NCBI GenBank assembly: GCA_008711295.1 | Contig: VUYV01000036.1 | Location: 2,506,732 to 2,570,731 of the forward strand | Direction: 5' to 3' | Source of the DNA: Anarhynchus alexandrinus | Lineage: Eukaryota; Chordata; Aves; Charadriiformes; Charadriidae | DNA length: 64,000 nucleotides | Shown here: positions 36,401-50,000 of the stretch, one piece after another | How positions within the stretch are numbered: the stretch's first letter is position 1 | Layout of the letters: each line of letters opens with the position of its first letter | The notes under the pieces: generated by a model | The model's database searches: none | What the model saw: only the letters and a program-made list of their open reading frames with translations | Told to the model about the DNA's origin: nothing | Translations under genes and position numbers: made by a program

Positions 36401-39300
36401 GACTCTCCTTTCCTTTTACCTCTTTACAAATAATAATGACAAGTGAAGGCCAAGGCTTTGAATAATGCAAGGGCCACTCTGGAGCCTCCCAGTGCTAATC
36501 CTCTTATCAATGACATGAAGCAGAAGAGCTCAAAGTTTGTGCCACCGAGCCCAGCAAAAGCCAGGAGAAGCCTGGTGTGACTTGGGGATCTTGTGCAACC
36601 TCTCTCTCTGCTTCAGCTGCCCTCTCTTTCTGACCCCTGCTGAATTGCTCTACCTCCAGACGATCCTTCAGTAGCGACTTAAAAATACACCTCTAGAATA
36701 AGTAATATACTTCTGCACGCCTTGACATAACTTACTTGAAAAAAATACGGATTCTTTTCTGTTTTCCCACCACCCTCTGCTTATTTTCTCTCTGCAGACT
36801 GTGTATTTATGGTGAGTTGCACTTTCCCTTTGCACGGCTGATTAGTTTTCCATTTCCTTTGTTTGTAAAGGAGCAGGCTGTGGAAAGGAAAGGCTGTAAA
36901 TTAAACAGTGCCAGGGCATGAGCGCAGATAGTTGAAGGTGAATGTCTGTAGTCTTATTAAACCGTTGGAGTGGTCCCTGGCACGCTTTTGGCCAGGCCAC
37001 TTAACACCCTCCCGAACCATTTGAGAGCGTGTTTCAGGAGTCAGCATGGGCTAGCAGCAATTCCCAGTGGGCAGTGTGGATGCAGCCAGCATGTTATGGA
37101 TGCTAAGAGGGCTTAAGAGCCTGAAGGATTTTCCAGGACAGCTGGTCTCACAGTCAGAGAGCAGTCCTGGACATGGTTAATCTCCAGTGTACATGTAGCC
37201 AGAGAATTCCTCTTTTTTTTTTTTTTTTTTTTTTTCTCAATGGGAAAAATATTACTGTAAAACAACCAAAATTGATAACGAAACTCAAGGGCAGGTTTAG
37301 TATCAGAGGCTATTTTTAACTCCTTGTTTTGAAACCAGTTAAATTTCACAGAGGAGGAACCTTTTGGGACGCAGAAGGCAACCCAGTCTAAGGGACGGGG
37401 TTAAATTCACCTCTCCCCAGACGACCAGGCATTCATGTGCAAGCTGGTACTCTGTGTCTATCAACAACTGAAACCTCCTACAAAGGAGTCACTGAAAGAG
37501 ATTTGGAACTTGCTCCCTGCTTTGGTTGACAGCTGAAATTTGAGATGCTGCAGATGTGTTTTTACACTGTTGTCTCTTGGAGACAATATTTGCAGAAGAT
37601 ACAGGTCCTCTGTATAATTTTTTCCTCTTTGCTGTAAAATCTGTAAGGGAATCTACATTGGGTTTATTTTTTGTTATTTTTATAAAACAAAAGAAGGATA
37701 AATTAATCAAATGTAAAGTGTAGCTATAGTTGTTTACTGCTTTCAGTGAAATCAGAGCTGTGCAAATCATGGCTAATGAAAAGAATACAGGATTCATGAT
37801 TCATGTCTGATCAGCAAGAGACAGCAAAATACTTCCCTCGACCCAAAGTTTGAAGTTTGCTTTTGGGACATTTAGCTTTTTTGTCTTGTCTCACAGTTGT
37901 TAAAATCCAAATTAATTTTGAAATAAAAAATAATTTTGAAGTGAAAAATTGAAATAGATTTTGTAGAAAGCTAATAAGAATTAGTTTCCTCATTTCCTAA
38001 TTGCGTCACCTGTTTGCCCTGTGGTTCATTCCTAGGTTAAAGTAACATTGCAAGGAGCACAGAATGACTTTACTGCTGTGTTCCCTCAGTGAACATATAT
38101 CAGTTTTATGTATTTTGGTTGGTCATTGTAAGAACAGGGACAAGGGACTCGGAGACAAGAGCTGTGATGATTATCAGCCTGGTCCTTTCTGTTGCTGCTT
38201 TCAGCAATTACCTGACATCTTGGAAGCAGAAAATGCATTGTTATAGGAGCAGTAGTCTTTAGGAATTACTTACGAGACATATAGCATGGTTCATAAGTCC
38301 AGTAGATTTGATCTTGCAGGTTACCAGCTTGGTTCTGTGCTGTCAACAAAAAGAAACAACTAATGCTTACCTAACACCAAACGTTGCCCATCTGCTGGAG
38401 TGAAAAATCTTTGGTAGGCCAGCTAATCTGCATCACCTTCTACCATTTTCCAGGCACGTTCTGTCTGTCAGGTGATAAAACAAATGTTTAGTGGGTTTGG
38501 ACTGAAGCTAATGGTGACATTGCTAGCTTTATCTTCGTGTGAAGTTCACAGTTTGGTTTTCAATTTTTTCGCATAACTCAAAAGGGCAGAAAGCTGTAAA
38601 ACAATATGTGAAAAATCAAGATAGGGCACAGAGCTCATTCAGCCCTCAAGGGGTGGCTGTGTCTTGAGACTGGCTCCATGAGGTGCAAGGCATGCAGCCC
38701 CAGGGAGGAGGGGCATTTCTTTCCTCCAAGGATCCTTGCTTTTCCTTCAAATCAGGAGTAGTCCTGGGTACAGGACACTCCGGCGGGCTGGAAACAGGCT
38801 AGGAAGAGAAATGAGTAGGAACCAATATCTACTCCGATGTCTCCCAGCTCAGCTGAAACAAGCTGGAAAGGCAGAACTGCAGGCAGTTAGCACTGTTGCC
38901 ACCTACCTTCCTACTGGCCAGTCCCTTTCAGCCACATAGCAGATAGTCACTCCGGAGAGAATAAATACCTAAAACCTCATCAGACCTAGAGGCATGTTTG
39001 TCTAGTGGTGTCAGCTACTTGAGCTGTCTCTTCTCTATGACTCCTGTTTGTACTTTCTGGCAGCTGGGAAGCACAGTAATCAAAACATGGGTAGAGTGAT
39101 ATATAAAAGTTTATTTTTTTGACTGAATGATGATCTAATAGCTTATCATTCCTCATGCCTCATGCATCCAAGATGTTTTTCCAGATGAAGCCTGGGAAAC
39201 ATGAATCTTTGTGAAACAAGTCTATGTTACTCCTTAGTTGGTCAGCATGCATTACTCAAGTAAAAGTATTCCAGCTGAAACCACAAGTTTTCCTGAAAAT
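33440..39300. other. Non-coding; simple repeats only
   Basis: Contains the 23-base poly-T at 37213-37235. Open frames are short (102 codons at most, 37489-37797 minus). No exon, RNA gene or clear transposon is recognised. Confidence 0.5.
37213..37235. repeat. Poly-T tract, 23 bases
   Basis: The longest homopolymer in the window. Read on the minus strand it is a poly-A, but the adjacent minus-strand sequence (higher coordinates) is not recognisable as a retrocopied gene. Confidence 0.92.
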
Positions 39301-39345
39301 GACAAAATTAATGGAATTATACCAGCATAAACTCTGTTCTTTGTA
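39301..39345. repeat. Possible relic of an old amniote interspersed repeat
   Basis: TAATGGAATTATACCAGCATAA resembles the 'caatggagttacaccagcataaa' part of the same old amniote repeat seen near 28.9 kb. The match is short and uncertain. Confidence 0.3.
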
Positions 39346-41318
39346 AATCTGTGCCGTAATTTAGCCAGAGAAGAGTTTATCTTGGAATTAAGAAAATGGT
39401 GTTAAAGTGGTATAAATCTGCCTTAGTGATGACTGGGTTTCCTCTTTTAGTTTTGTGAAATCCTTTTCTGCTTTGAAACAGATTATACTTATTCAGAATG
39501 GCACCTGGATGTGAAATTTTCAGAAATCTTTTTCTTCTTCAGAATACATTTATGCTTATTCCTTTCATTTCTTATTTCAAGCAAAGGAACTATTGTTGAT
39601 ACAATCCTTAGTGAATATAATGTGCTACTATGATTCACTGTTATAAGGATCAATTTTAGAAGCTATAAAATAAATCTTTGATAAAGCAAAAAGGCTTTGC
39701 TGATTCTCGTGCTGTACTTCAACAAATGTGTCTGCTGTAACTTTGTTGCTTTTCTACACTATTTGCAAGCAGCATAAAAAGAAAAGTTCCATTCACCAAA
39801 ATAGATTAGGTAATAATGAGATAGTGATGACTTGATAGAAGAAAATAATCTGTGTCCTGCATCTAAAAGAGTCACTGCATTTTTGTCAGATACCCTTAAC
39901 AGGGACAAATTCTCCTTCTTTCTCATAATTAAAAAGACTCAAGTTTCTTCCAGTGATGAGACTCCATGTATGGTATGACAAAATGAGGGAGACACTGTGA
40001 TATCCATCTGCCACAGGGCAATATCTCCTTCCTGCCCAGGCTCCTCTGAGCAATGCCATGGCCTCTCCCCCCTCACCTGAACGCAGGCAACGGGTGCAGC
40101 TCAGGGACCAGCCCAATCTGCTGCACCTGGCACAGTGCTCACAGGGTGGGAGGGAGCCCACAGAGCAGCACTCCCAATGCAGGTGGTGCAAACCCTGCTA
40201 TGGAAGCAGTGTCGACAGGATGATGTGAACATTGCTTCCTCAGCACGCATGCTTGGGCATTGCTTCTCCTAACACCTGTATAACAAGTGCATTTCCAGCA
40301 CAGCAAGCAGACCAGGTGAAAGGATGAAGAAGTAGTGGTGTTATGTAGCTAGACCAGCCACAAGTCTTCTCCTAGTCTGTATAGGAATCACAGCCCTGTG
40401 ACTTGGTTATTTGAGCTCTTTACTGAGTAGAGAATTGTCCTGATTCATAAAGTATCCATACCTCTGTACCAATACTCCAATGACAAGGGCAAGCAGCTAA
40501 CACAGACTCTCACAAAAGCACATGGGTAATGTACTGACAATACTGTCAGAACAAACAAAGACCTTTTCTTGTTTGCTCTTGCAGATGACTCATGATGCAT
40601 ATGAGGGCAAGAGATTGGGGGAAGGTTAGAGAGCAAAATGGATTAGTGCTCTAGGCATGAATGTTTAGAAATTCAGGAAACTCCAGAATTGCTAAGGGTA
40701 GATATTTGTTCCGTTCTTCACTGTATTAGTCATTTGGGTTAGCACTCTCCTCTGACCAGCATGACTGAAACAAACACTAGAGTCATCTGTGAAAGCAAAA
40801 CCAAGAATGAGGTCTGTGTTCTCTTGGCACGGTGTTGTTCGGCTGTCGCACAGTCCGGAGTCTGACACGTCTGCTTCATGCAGCATTCAAGTTCAACTGG
40901 GCAGCACTGCTCAGCACGTGCCTCTGCACAATGCAGCCATCAGTTCCTACCTGGTCCTATGACAACATCTTGGTAGACTGATTCCTTTTTATTTCTTCAA
41001 GTCAGACAAAACAATAATAACAAACATTTGCAGAATCCAGGAAAACAGCCTGGAATGACTAATAATAAGGAATAACTAATAATAAAACTAATAATTTTAA
41101 TCAGTCTTTGAGGTGGTGTGAACACCTGCATCTCTACATGTTTGTCCTGTGAAAGCCACACACTGAGGCCATGTAGTCTTAGTTCTGGCTGTCTGGATCT
41201 CTTGGGGCTAAAGCCATCCATCCCCATCTGGGGTGGTCCTTGCCAAGGACTTCCAAGCCAACAAGGTGAATTTAGTGTCCCTATCTTCCTCTCTTCCTGA
41301 CATCTGAGAAGGTGTCAT

Positions 41319-41354
41319 CTTTTTTTTTGTATTTTTGTTTGGTGTTTTTTTGTT
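41319..41354. repeat. T-rich low-complexity tract
   Basis: T runs of five to nine bases are interrupted by single G or A. Confidence 0.75.
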
Positions 41355-41877
41355 GGTATCTACTACTTGCAGATACAGACTGATACTACTTAAAAAACTT
41401 TCCATCTCTCCTCACTTACGGGGTGTTTCAGATCTGATGGAGGTTTTAGATGATTTGGTTTATATTTTGAGTATATTTTAACTTCTTTTTCACTCCTGGT
41501 GTTATACATTGATCGGTAATCAGTGGGCAGAGACTTGGCTTGCTCAGTGCCTGAGTTCTCAGCAATTTCCCTTGTGTACCAGGCACTTCTGCACAGTGCT
41601 TTGCTCCACTCCAAATGCCTACGCAGTGGAGCCTCTGAAAGATACAGTTCCCATCACACAGTTCTCAAAGCCATAGCAGAGAAACAATTCCAGTTTTGGC
41701 TCACTAATAACCCAATTGCACTGACCCTACAATACATTGTTAGCCTGTCAGAAACCCAGCACTTTCATGTGATATCTTAATCAGTCAGATCTGCAACTGA
41801 ATTCCAGACTACAAATTTATAGCCAAAGGCAACAACCATATCATGGCTGTAAATCAACTTTTGTGTGTGTGCATGTA

Positions 41878-41910
41878 TTATAATATTATTGTTGTTATTA
41901 TTATTATTTT
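41878..41910. repeat. (ATT)n / (GTT)n microsatellite, imperfect
   Basis: Tandem ATT and GTT units (ATTATTGTTGTTATTATT). A short trinucleotide repeat that may vary in length. Confidence 0.8.
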
Positions 41911-44344
41911 AATGGAAAGCACTATGCAGCCAAAATCAGCATGTCCAATTAGCAGGAGGGACTACATGTTAAGTTCAAAGAACCCTTTTGTGTTATCTGA
42001 TTCTAATAGCACTAGTAACAGAGCCTAATCTAACCTGTCATTTCAAGAGCTACAGGGAGAACAAATTGGCGTCAACAGGGGAAAGGTTTGGAACAGCATG
42101 CAGCCTGTCCTCTCCTGACATCCTACTCAGCAAATTCCTCACAGATTTTCTTCTGATGTCACTAAAACTAACATAAAGGTTATTTCATAAAATCTTATAT
42201 GGATTGCTAACTTGTGATAACTGAAGGACTCATGCCCAGAACAACAATACAGACTCAAGTAAATAATCAGAGCATTTGTCCTTTGTGCTTAAAGCTTAAC
42301 AGATGAGTGAAACAGAGGAGAGGCTGAAGAGTTCCCATGCCAAGTACCAATGCTGTGAGCACATATTGAAATGAGTAGCCAGTAAATGTCGAAATCAAGG
42401 TGACTGATCATATAAAGACTTCTTGTTCAACTGGAGACTGTTGGGAAAGATTTCCAGTTTAATATGCAAAATGATGAGGAGTGAGAAAAAAACCAACAGT
42501 AGAGTTAACTATTAGATGCTAAAGTCATTATAAATCATACCAGCTATTTCTTCAGGGAACACAATCCCTTCAGCAGATCAGGAATGCTGTAAGATATAGA
42601 GACATGACCAGGGCAGACAGCAGAAGGACATTTGTAACCAATGTTAGACTGGCAGTGTCCCCAGAGTCAATTTTGGAAGCCTGGTGAAACATCAGATAGG
42701 CAAGATTTTTGGATTTTGGTATTTGCATACCGAAATAATGTCATACAGCTGGACAGAAACTTTTCTTCTTTATCATGATGCCATCAGAAATACAGACGGA
42801 TGTCCAACATGATAACGCTCAGCACTCTCTTCCAACACACAGTATTTCAGCCAAGATCACTGGTATGTTCTGGCTACTTCATGCTGCTCTAATTAAAACG
42901 CGGTCATCCTTACAGCTGCTTTGTATTCCTCGAGCACTGCACAACAGCTGGATCATGCCGTTGATTTTGGCCCTTAAACGCCTTGGAAATTATTGTGTGA
43001 ATATCAGAACTTTGGCCCTTTCTATCACCACTGAAGCTTGAGTTCACCTGCATCTCTGGCTTCAGCACACAGCACCTCTGCATTTGGATAACATGTTGGA
43101 AAAGTATCAACATCGTAACTGAAGACAGAGTAGGTGTTAGCATTACACCAATTTTGGCAGGCTTTTACACAAAGAAAGGCTGTTAGGGGCAATGTCCACG
43201 GGAGTGACAGACTCTGCCACACTTACTGTGATGTAAGACTTGATGCAAAGTGCTAAAGAAATTTTTAATAAGGCCAAGTCTGACTTCCTTAGCAACAATC
43301 ATATTCTAATTAGCTAGTTGATACAAAACTCCAGATCAATTAGTTAAGCTGCTCTGCTGCTGTATTAATGAATTTTTTTAAAAAATAAATTTGCATCTGC
43401 CCTTTGTGGACCTATATTGATTGACATAAAGTAAAAGCACACTTTAAATACTCATTCCTTTTTTCTCTGTTAGCATGCTTATAAACTACTTGGTCTTTAC
43501 ATGGCTTCATGAATTGTTATCTCAGCTCCCACAGGGACAGATGGACCAAAGTGGCTGTTATGAGTTGTGATGTGACAGCGTGGCACACCACCTTTCATGA
43601 AGTTTAACACATCCAGCTAAGTGGATCTGGTTGATTATGCAATGCTTGAGGTGGATGATGTGTCTCAGCTAGTCATGAGTTAAATTTAAATTTAATTGTG
43701 CACTTTCAGGTCTAACAGTTACAGTTGAGTCATCTTACTGCAGAGAAATCACTAACGCAGCATGTTACTAAGCAGAATACACTGTAATGTAATAATCTGT
43801 TTTCCACTGGAAAGCATATGTAAGACAGACTTGTAATATTTATTCTTAAAACATGTAGGATGTTCTAGAGCCATGAAGCCATTCACTGTAAGCCATGAAA
43901 AATAGGTTTGGTTTAGAGATGAAAGTGGCTGGAGGCTGTGACCCACAGGGACTCAGAAGGAAACACTTAGAAAATAGAGACAGATTGAATCCCAAGTGCT
44001 CTCTCCTGAGAGGAAGCATGGTTGGAAAGTTTAAAACCCATTAAAGTTAAACAAATTGAAAAGCCCTATCTGAAAGGAAACATAGTACAATGTTTATTTT
44101 TCCATTACAAACCTTAGACCTAAAAGATTTCCTGAGGTTCTCAGGTATTGTTCATGCTTATAATGGTGATCTGTTTTTAGAAAGTGTAATTCATGTGTTT
44201 AATCCAAACTGTTTGATGAAAAACACACTGCATAAGCATTCAGGAAGTTAAAGGCCATTGTATACCTGTATAACATATTGTTTGGGTAGGAGCAGACTTG
44301 CAATGCAAGGAATCTCATCGTGAAACTCTCTTACTTGAAAACAC

Positions 44345-44430
44345 TGGGTCTAATTCTCTCCCCATTTATGCTGCTGGACAAATTCCACTGAATTAATGAA
44401 GTTAAGACATGAGTAACCAATGATAATAAA
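44345..44430. repeat. Relic of an old amniote interspersed repeat
   Basis: TCTAATTCTCTCCCCATTTATG, then CTGGACAAATTCCACTGAATTAATG follows the order of the amniote consensus (roughly 'ctaattctctgctccct...ggtgtaaatccggaataactccattgaattcaatgg'). It is diverged, so the family is left unnamed. Confidence 0.4.
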
Positions 44431-46774
44431 AAGGCAATCTTCCTGCTGAGTGTGAAACTACCAAAATGCAAGGCTAATGTGAGCAAGAGATTTATAACAC
44501 TGGCCTGAGTCAAGTAAGTAGCAAGCCATAGCAGGCCCAGTGTTACATTAGCCAAGCTGATTAGTCAATGTATTTTAGGTTTTGCCCCACCACTAGCAAA
44601 TTTCTGCTCTGAGATCCTTATCAGAAAAGTGTGTGATGTTAGCGATGTTGAGAAGCATCTGTTTGACTAATGAACAAGCTGCAAACTAAATCCAGAGATG
44701 AATTTAAGTGAGAGGAAAGATTTGGAAGCAGTGGAATATTATTCATTAGATCTATTGAGATAAAACCTGGGCAAGTTTCACATACAGACCCTTCTTCAGC
44801 TTTCTTCAGTCTGTTTCCTCAAATTGTAGTTGATCTAAAGCAAGATGTTTCTCTGTGCAGATCTTGCTTTCTAGTATTCTTAGACTATCTTGGGTAAACT
44901 AGATTTAAGTAAAAAATTAAAGTACCAGAAAATATGACTGTATACAAAAGTAAGGCAACATAAACTCTAGATGGTTTCCCTTGTCTGTTATACAAGCTAT
45001 TTCAGGTGGGATGAAGAATCTAATATTTAGGAGACCAACTTACATTTTACATCTGAGTTTGGCCCTGAACGAAGCCTACATTTACTATTGCCTTTGTATT
45101 GCGTATGACAAATATCTTGATTACAAACAACAATCGAAGTCTTCTACAGCTAAACACTGAAAATAATTACAAAGACCTACTTCAACATAACACAGGAAGG
45201 TAACAGGATAGTAATATGGGTCCATATATAAACATGTCTAGGTATACTATGCACATCTGTTTAATAATGATAAGTAATGAAATATACACTGATGAACCCG
45301 TCCTGTCTTCTGTGCCATCCTTAGTCAGTGACACAGGATGAGACCTTACAGGGTAAATGGTATTTTAAGGGCTAGCAATCTCCCTGGCCAATCTGCAGGG
45401 TCAAGGGGGAAGAAAGGAGAGAGATGTTTATAGGAGAAGAAAACAGACAGGCATATTAAGTTAATTTTAGTTGACTGTGTTGTGTGGATGACAACTTGAA
45501 AAGGACTGATGGGTAAGAAAGAGAAGAACTGTGAAAAGATTTGAAGATGAGGGCAAATGATTTAATTTGATACTGCTGAATGGCATTCAGCAGAGGGAAT
45601 CAGAGAAGACTGTTGTTTGGTGAGGATGATATGCAGGAAGGATGATTTTCCCAGCTATGTTTTGTGTGACACCAAGGCTACATTACTTGTAAACTAAACA
45701 GTGCCAGGGCCCCCATTCTGTCTTTGGGGTCAAATAGCACAACCCAGCAATGCTCATACTACTGAACTCTCTTCTCTTCCAGAACGGGGTGGCTGCATCT
45801 GGACCTGGTCTGAGTTAATTCCTGAACTGTGACCAGGAACAGGTTGGGAGAGTGGTAGCTTGCCTGGACCAGCAGCATGCCAAGGAGTGTGCTAAAAAAT
45901 TTAGCAATACAGTAGGTCAAGTGCCAGAGCTCAGGAACATTTGCTGTCACTGTTTAATTCCTGAAGATAGACATAGTCTAAGAGTGCAGTGTAGGTGCTC
46001 AAGAGGACAGAGATGTGAGCATTCAATAACCATGACCTGACATTTTGGAGAAACTCTGAATCTTCTGGAAGGACTGCGTTGATCTTGCCCATTTACCTCT
46101 TAGTGGTTTCATGACCTTTGTGTTCTTTTTTCAAACTTGTTTTCGACTTTCCTTTATGGCACTTACTGTTTAATAATTTCATGCAGTATTTAGCTTAAGA
46201 AGGAGTTTACCACTTGATTGAGTCTGCTTTCCCCATTATTCTTGATTACCTGGAATAAAACCATTGCTTCACTCAGGGAAACTATAGAGTGATCTTTGTT
46301 TGTCATGCATTGTCACTCCACTCTCACAGAGGATTTATATTCAAGGAATATGCTTTTCTAAAACTTAATTGCATTCCTGTCTCTCAAGTAAACCTCACGT
46401 TAAAATAAGATCTACTTAATAACGTGCTTTGTTTTGTAGTGAAGAATTGCGAATGATCAAAGTGTTGACTGAAGGAAAAGGAAATGTTCTTTACCATTTT
46501 CCTGCATCACCTTTTAGTTCCATACATATAAACTCTTATCAGCATCTTGGCGTGCTGAAAAAGATGGTTACCTTTACTTCAGGTCTCTCTTAAATTTATA
46601 ATTAATGCCCCGGATTCACTGCCTGCCACACACAGAGCTGTTGAAGTGGTTGAGCTTTCTACCACCATCTCTTGAGCATGACAGTATTTTTCAGTTTTCA
46701 GAAGATTGTTATTCTTCCAAAAGGCAGTATTTCCACTGCAGCTTTTTGTAAGTAATTTTGTTTATAAATGCATC
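44431..46774 (+). other. Intronic or 5'-flanking DNA just upstream of the FILIP1 coding exon
   Basis: No upstream non-coding exon can be identified by eye. Open frames are short. The T-rich tract and acceptor begin near 46775. Confidence 0.5.
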
Positions 46775-46801
46775 TTTATGTTTGTTTCTTTCTAGGTAGG
46801 G
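46775..46801 (+). other. FILIP1: Splice acceptor and 6-base 5' UTR of FILIP1 coding exon
   Basis: A T-rich tract (about 46775-46793) ends in TTTCTAG, with the AG at 46794-46795, a good 3' splice site. The exon then starts with GTAGGG and the ATG follows immediately. The last intronic TAG is in frame with the ATG, so the reading frame cannot extend upstream unspliced. The remaining 5' UTR must therefore come from one or more upstream non-coding exons. Confidence 0.85.
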
Positions 46802-47074
46802 ATGAGATCCCGAAACCAAGGCGGAGAAAGCTCGTCTAATGGGCACTTCTCCAGTTCCAAGCCTGTCATCAGCCATGCAGAGAATGAAAAACTTCAGGAG
46901 GATGCCAAGAAAAAGAACAAACCTCATCGGAAGGAAGATGAGGTCATGGTTTCAGCAACTGTCAAAAGGCACTCAAAATCACCTGGACCTACTGAACGAA
47001 AGAACAAGAAGTCCATAGAGCTTTCTAAAGAGGACTTGATAAAACTCCTCAGTATAATGGAAGGAGAACTACAG
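46802..47074 (+). CDS. FILIP1: FILIP1 first coding exon (partial CDS, residues 1-91)
   Basis: This exon encodes the N-terminus of filamin A interacting protein 1, a cytoplasmic actin-associated protein. In the known family it binds filamin A, promotes its turnover, restrains neuronal migration and has roles in muscle. The peptide starts MRSRNQGGES, then has a basic lysine-rich low-complexity stretch (about residues 30-70, with KKKNK, HRKED and ERKNKK). It ends with SKEDLIKLLSIMEGELQ at residues 75-91, the conserved opening of the CortBP2-type coiled-coil domain shared with FILIP1L, CTTNBP2 and CTTNBP2NL. FILIP1 is favoured over FILIP1L because the MRSRNQGGES start and the KRH and ERK segments match FILIP1 as I remember it. 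The ATG has G at -3 and A at +4, a moderate initiation context. The 273 coding bases end exactly on a codon (phase 0). The open frame continues only two codons (VN) into the intron. The full protein is over 1,100 residues in other vertebrates, so most of it is encoded downstream of this window. Confidence 0.93.
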
Positions 47075-47080
47075 GTAAAT
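47072..47080 (+). other. FILIP1: Splice donor after FILIP1 codon 91
   Basis: The exon ends CAG and the intron begins GTAAAT, which matches the vertebrate 5' splice consensus apart from A at +5. The position agrees with the conserved ELQ/AR junction of the family, where the coiled-coil continues in the next exon with ARxxVI. Confidence 0.88.
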
Positions 47081-50000
47081 TAAACATCTTTTAAACTATA
47101 TTTCCTATGTACCTATTTATTTTTAGGTCATCCAAAAAGCACAGGGCTCAACTGTCAGACACATGCACATTTAAGGCAAAGGACCATAAGAAGAGAGCAG
47201 TGGTAGTTGGTGTTTAACAGGATAGTCACAGTTTTAAGTACTGTTTTATTTACCATCTCTATCTCAGCTACCAAAGCAAAAGAAATTATAAACACCTGTT
47301 AGCACTGACAAAGAAAGGGGGATCTGCAGGTCTTGAACACTTAAAAAGAGGCAGAAAATGACCACAGGGGGAATCAGTTCAGAAGCAAAAGACAAGCAAA
47401 TATAGTTAGTGTAATTACAATCGTTAATGCAAATATTCAAGACACAAGTCTGCAAGTCAGTAATACTGAAAAGGGACTTAAGATGGCCCCTGGACCTTCT
47501 GCATATTCAGATGTTGCTCAGGACTCAGCCAAAGCTCTGCCTGTCCTGCCTGGCCTCTGGTGCTCTGCACATTCCCTGCCTTGCAAAGACCCATTAGTTT
47601 TATTTCTTGGAGTAGAGCTTGCTTGAAAGTTTTCTCAGTTGTCCTGTTTTGCATATTTATTCAGCCCAGTAGTAAGTCCTTGATGGCAGACAGCCTGATT
47701 TTGAGCTTAAGTAGTCCCCAAATGTCCATCCAGTTTTGAGGATTCTTTTTAATGCTAATAAATCATTGAACTCTCCAGAGTGTCAGCCTTCAGGGAATTT
47801 CAAAAGAAGCAGCTGAAACATGCTATTTCAAGAAGTCAGTATGAAGCCTTCTGACTTTTCAAAACTTAGCCACTTTTGCAGTAGGACTGCTCGTCATATT
47901 TATACGTTCTTTTGTTTGCACTTTAGTGATATTTTTCACTGAACCTATGGACAAACAGAAAAAATCTGGCCAACCTGTGTGAAAACATTTTGTCTCAATC
48001 CCTTTATTCTAGTTAAGCATCATTATTTAACATTTCATATAAGGCTTTGCTTTTTCCCTGAAACCCACATTCATAACATTTTTACTTTAATTTTGTACTT
48101 GTTATCATCTTATCTGATTACAAGAAGCAATTGTTTTGATAATTTTTTTGGTATATGATCCACCTGAGTTGCACCATTACCACAACTCTGAGATTTCGTC
48201 TCATTAAGTGTCATTAAGTATCACCCTGTACATAATTCACCTCCAGTTTGTCAGAAACTACTTTCAAGTTTCAGGAGATCTGCATTCAAACTAAATAATT
48301 TTGTCACAAAGACAGAGAATGGTCATTTTTGCAGAGAAAAATTGCAGAAGAAAAGCAAGAAAATCTGCTGAATGCAATTTTGCAAAGGAAAAAACTTTTA
48401 TAATTACAGAACAGTATCCATTTTTATAGTGCTTCATTTCACTTTATACAAAAACTTGTATATGTCATTTCCTAAAAGATGAAGCTAGCATGCAGCTTCA
48501 GTGGTGAATAGAGCCAAACCTCATTAGAAATGTATCATTCTCATATTGTTCAGAAAGATTTATCCTGAAGTCACCGTTGTGGTCTGGAAAGGGGAGGCGA
48601 TGAAGTCGCTAATGTTTCCTGGGTGGCAATAATTGGTCTTTATTCTTATCTCTCAGTAATTCTCCTGTTCAATACACTGAAATGTGGCTCTTCACCACAG
48701 TCTTTTACTTCGTGGGGGAGTTATGCAATCTTTAAAGGAGTGCCCATGTTCTCATTATCCCTATGGGGATGGTGGGGATAGCTGCCATCTGCACTGTAAT
48801 ATGGGCTGAAAATCCTCACCAAGATGATACTCCCATTGTCCTGGACAATGCTTTTAGGGATATTCATACATACAGAACACAGAGATGTTAGGCACTGCTA
48901 TAGCTTCCCGGCATCACAGAAGGATTGTGAGGACAACCACGCTGGTAGCTGTAGAGTGCGCTTATTCTTCTGCTCCTTACTGCCAGTCAGGGAAGAGAAT
49001 CATTCTTTTCAATCCATAGGGGTTTTTAATTTCATTTCAAAACCCCCCATTTTAGTTAGTTAGTTACCTGGTACCTGTGTTGAACCGTTACTGAAGTGGG
49101 CAAGCTACAGCACTTTGGCTTGAGATGAGAGCCTGGCTTTGATGCTACAAGCAAAGATGAGCCAAGGAAGACTCCAGCCAAAGTAAATACTCTGGTATTA
49201 CCTCCTGGCTGTCACAGTGACCTAATGCACTGAGTCATTTCGTGGCTTTTCATTTTCAGATCCGTTCGGACATCTCTGGTGGCTGGCTGGCATTTTGTTG
49301 GACTGACAGACCAGACTGTGGGTTTATTTTGAAGCCACCTCAATACTGGCAAAGCAAACGTTATATAGGCATATGTAAGAAGATTTTGTTTAAAGAAGAA
49401 CAGCAGGCTGTACCTGTAGGGAGATAGGGAATAAAATACCATGACTGTTTACTCAGCAGCCATGAGCAGGACAGATCTTATGTCTGCAGTACCAAACGCA
49501 GAGCAGGGTGACACTGCCTTGTAAACCCCAAACAGCGAGTTCAGCCACTGAAAGTAATCTGGTCATCACAACCATGGGGTTAGCAAGGTAAACTGGTAAT
49601 GTATACATATGCTTTGTGTGCTTAGTTCACTAGTCACATAATCTCACAATATAGCAAACATAGACCCATGCCACATTGCTGCCAGTGTCACTCTTGAGTC
49701 CTTACTTTGGGACTTGACCTCCCAGGTCTTAATTTTGAAGGTAAACATGCAGTAAACCATAGAGACATGCCCTAGCAGTGATGTTTATGTCTTTTGTTGT
49801 TGTTGTTAAAGTATAATAACCTTAGGCAGCTTGCCTGTGCTTTGGCTTCTAGGGCCAAGTTGGACTGGGCCCTGTCTGTCGTCAGATTCCCTGGCTGGGC
49901 CCTGTGCACTTGCTGAACATAGAGAAGGAAAGGTTTTCATAAATGGCTGAGGTCACCATAGCCTAGGCCTTATTTTGTAAGAAAACAAAAGGGGAGAAAA

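Larger units (their letters stand above)
39346..44344. other. Non-coding; nothing beyond simple repeats
   Basis: Includes a T-rich tract at 41319-41354 and an ATT-type microsatellite at 41878-41910. Open frames are 101 codons or fewer with no recognisable product. Confidence 0.5.
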
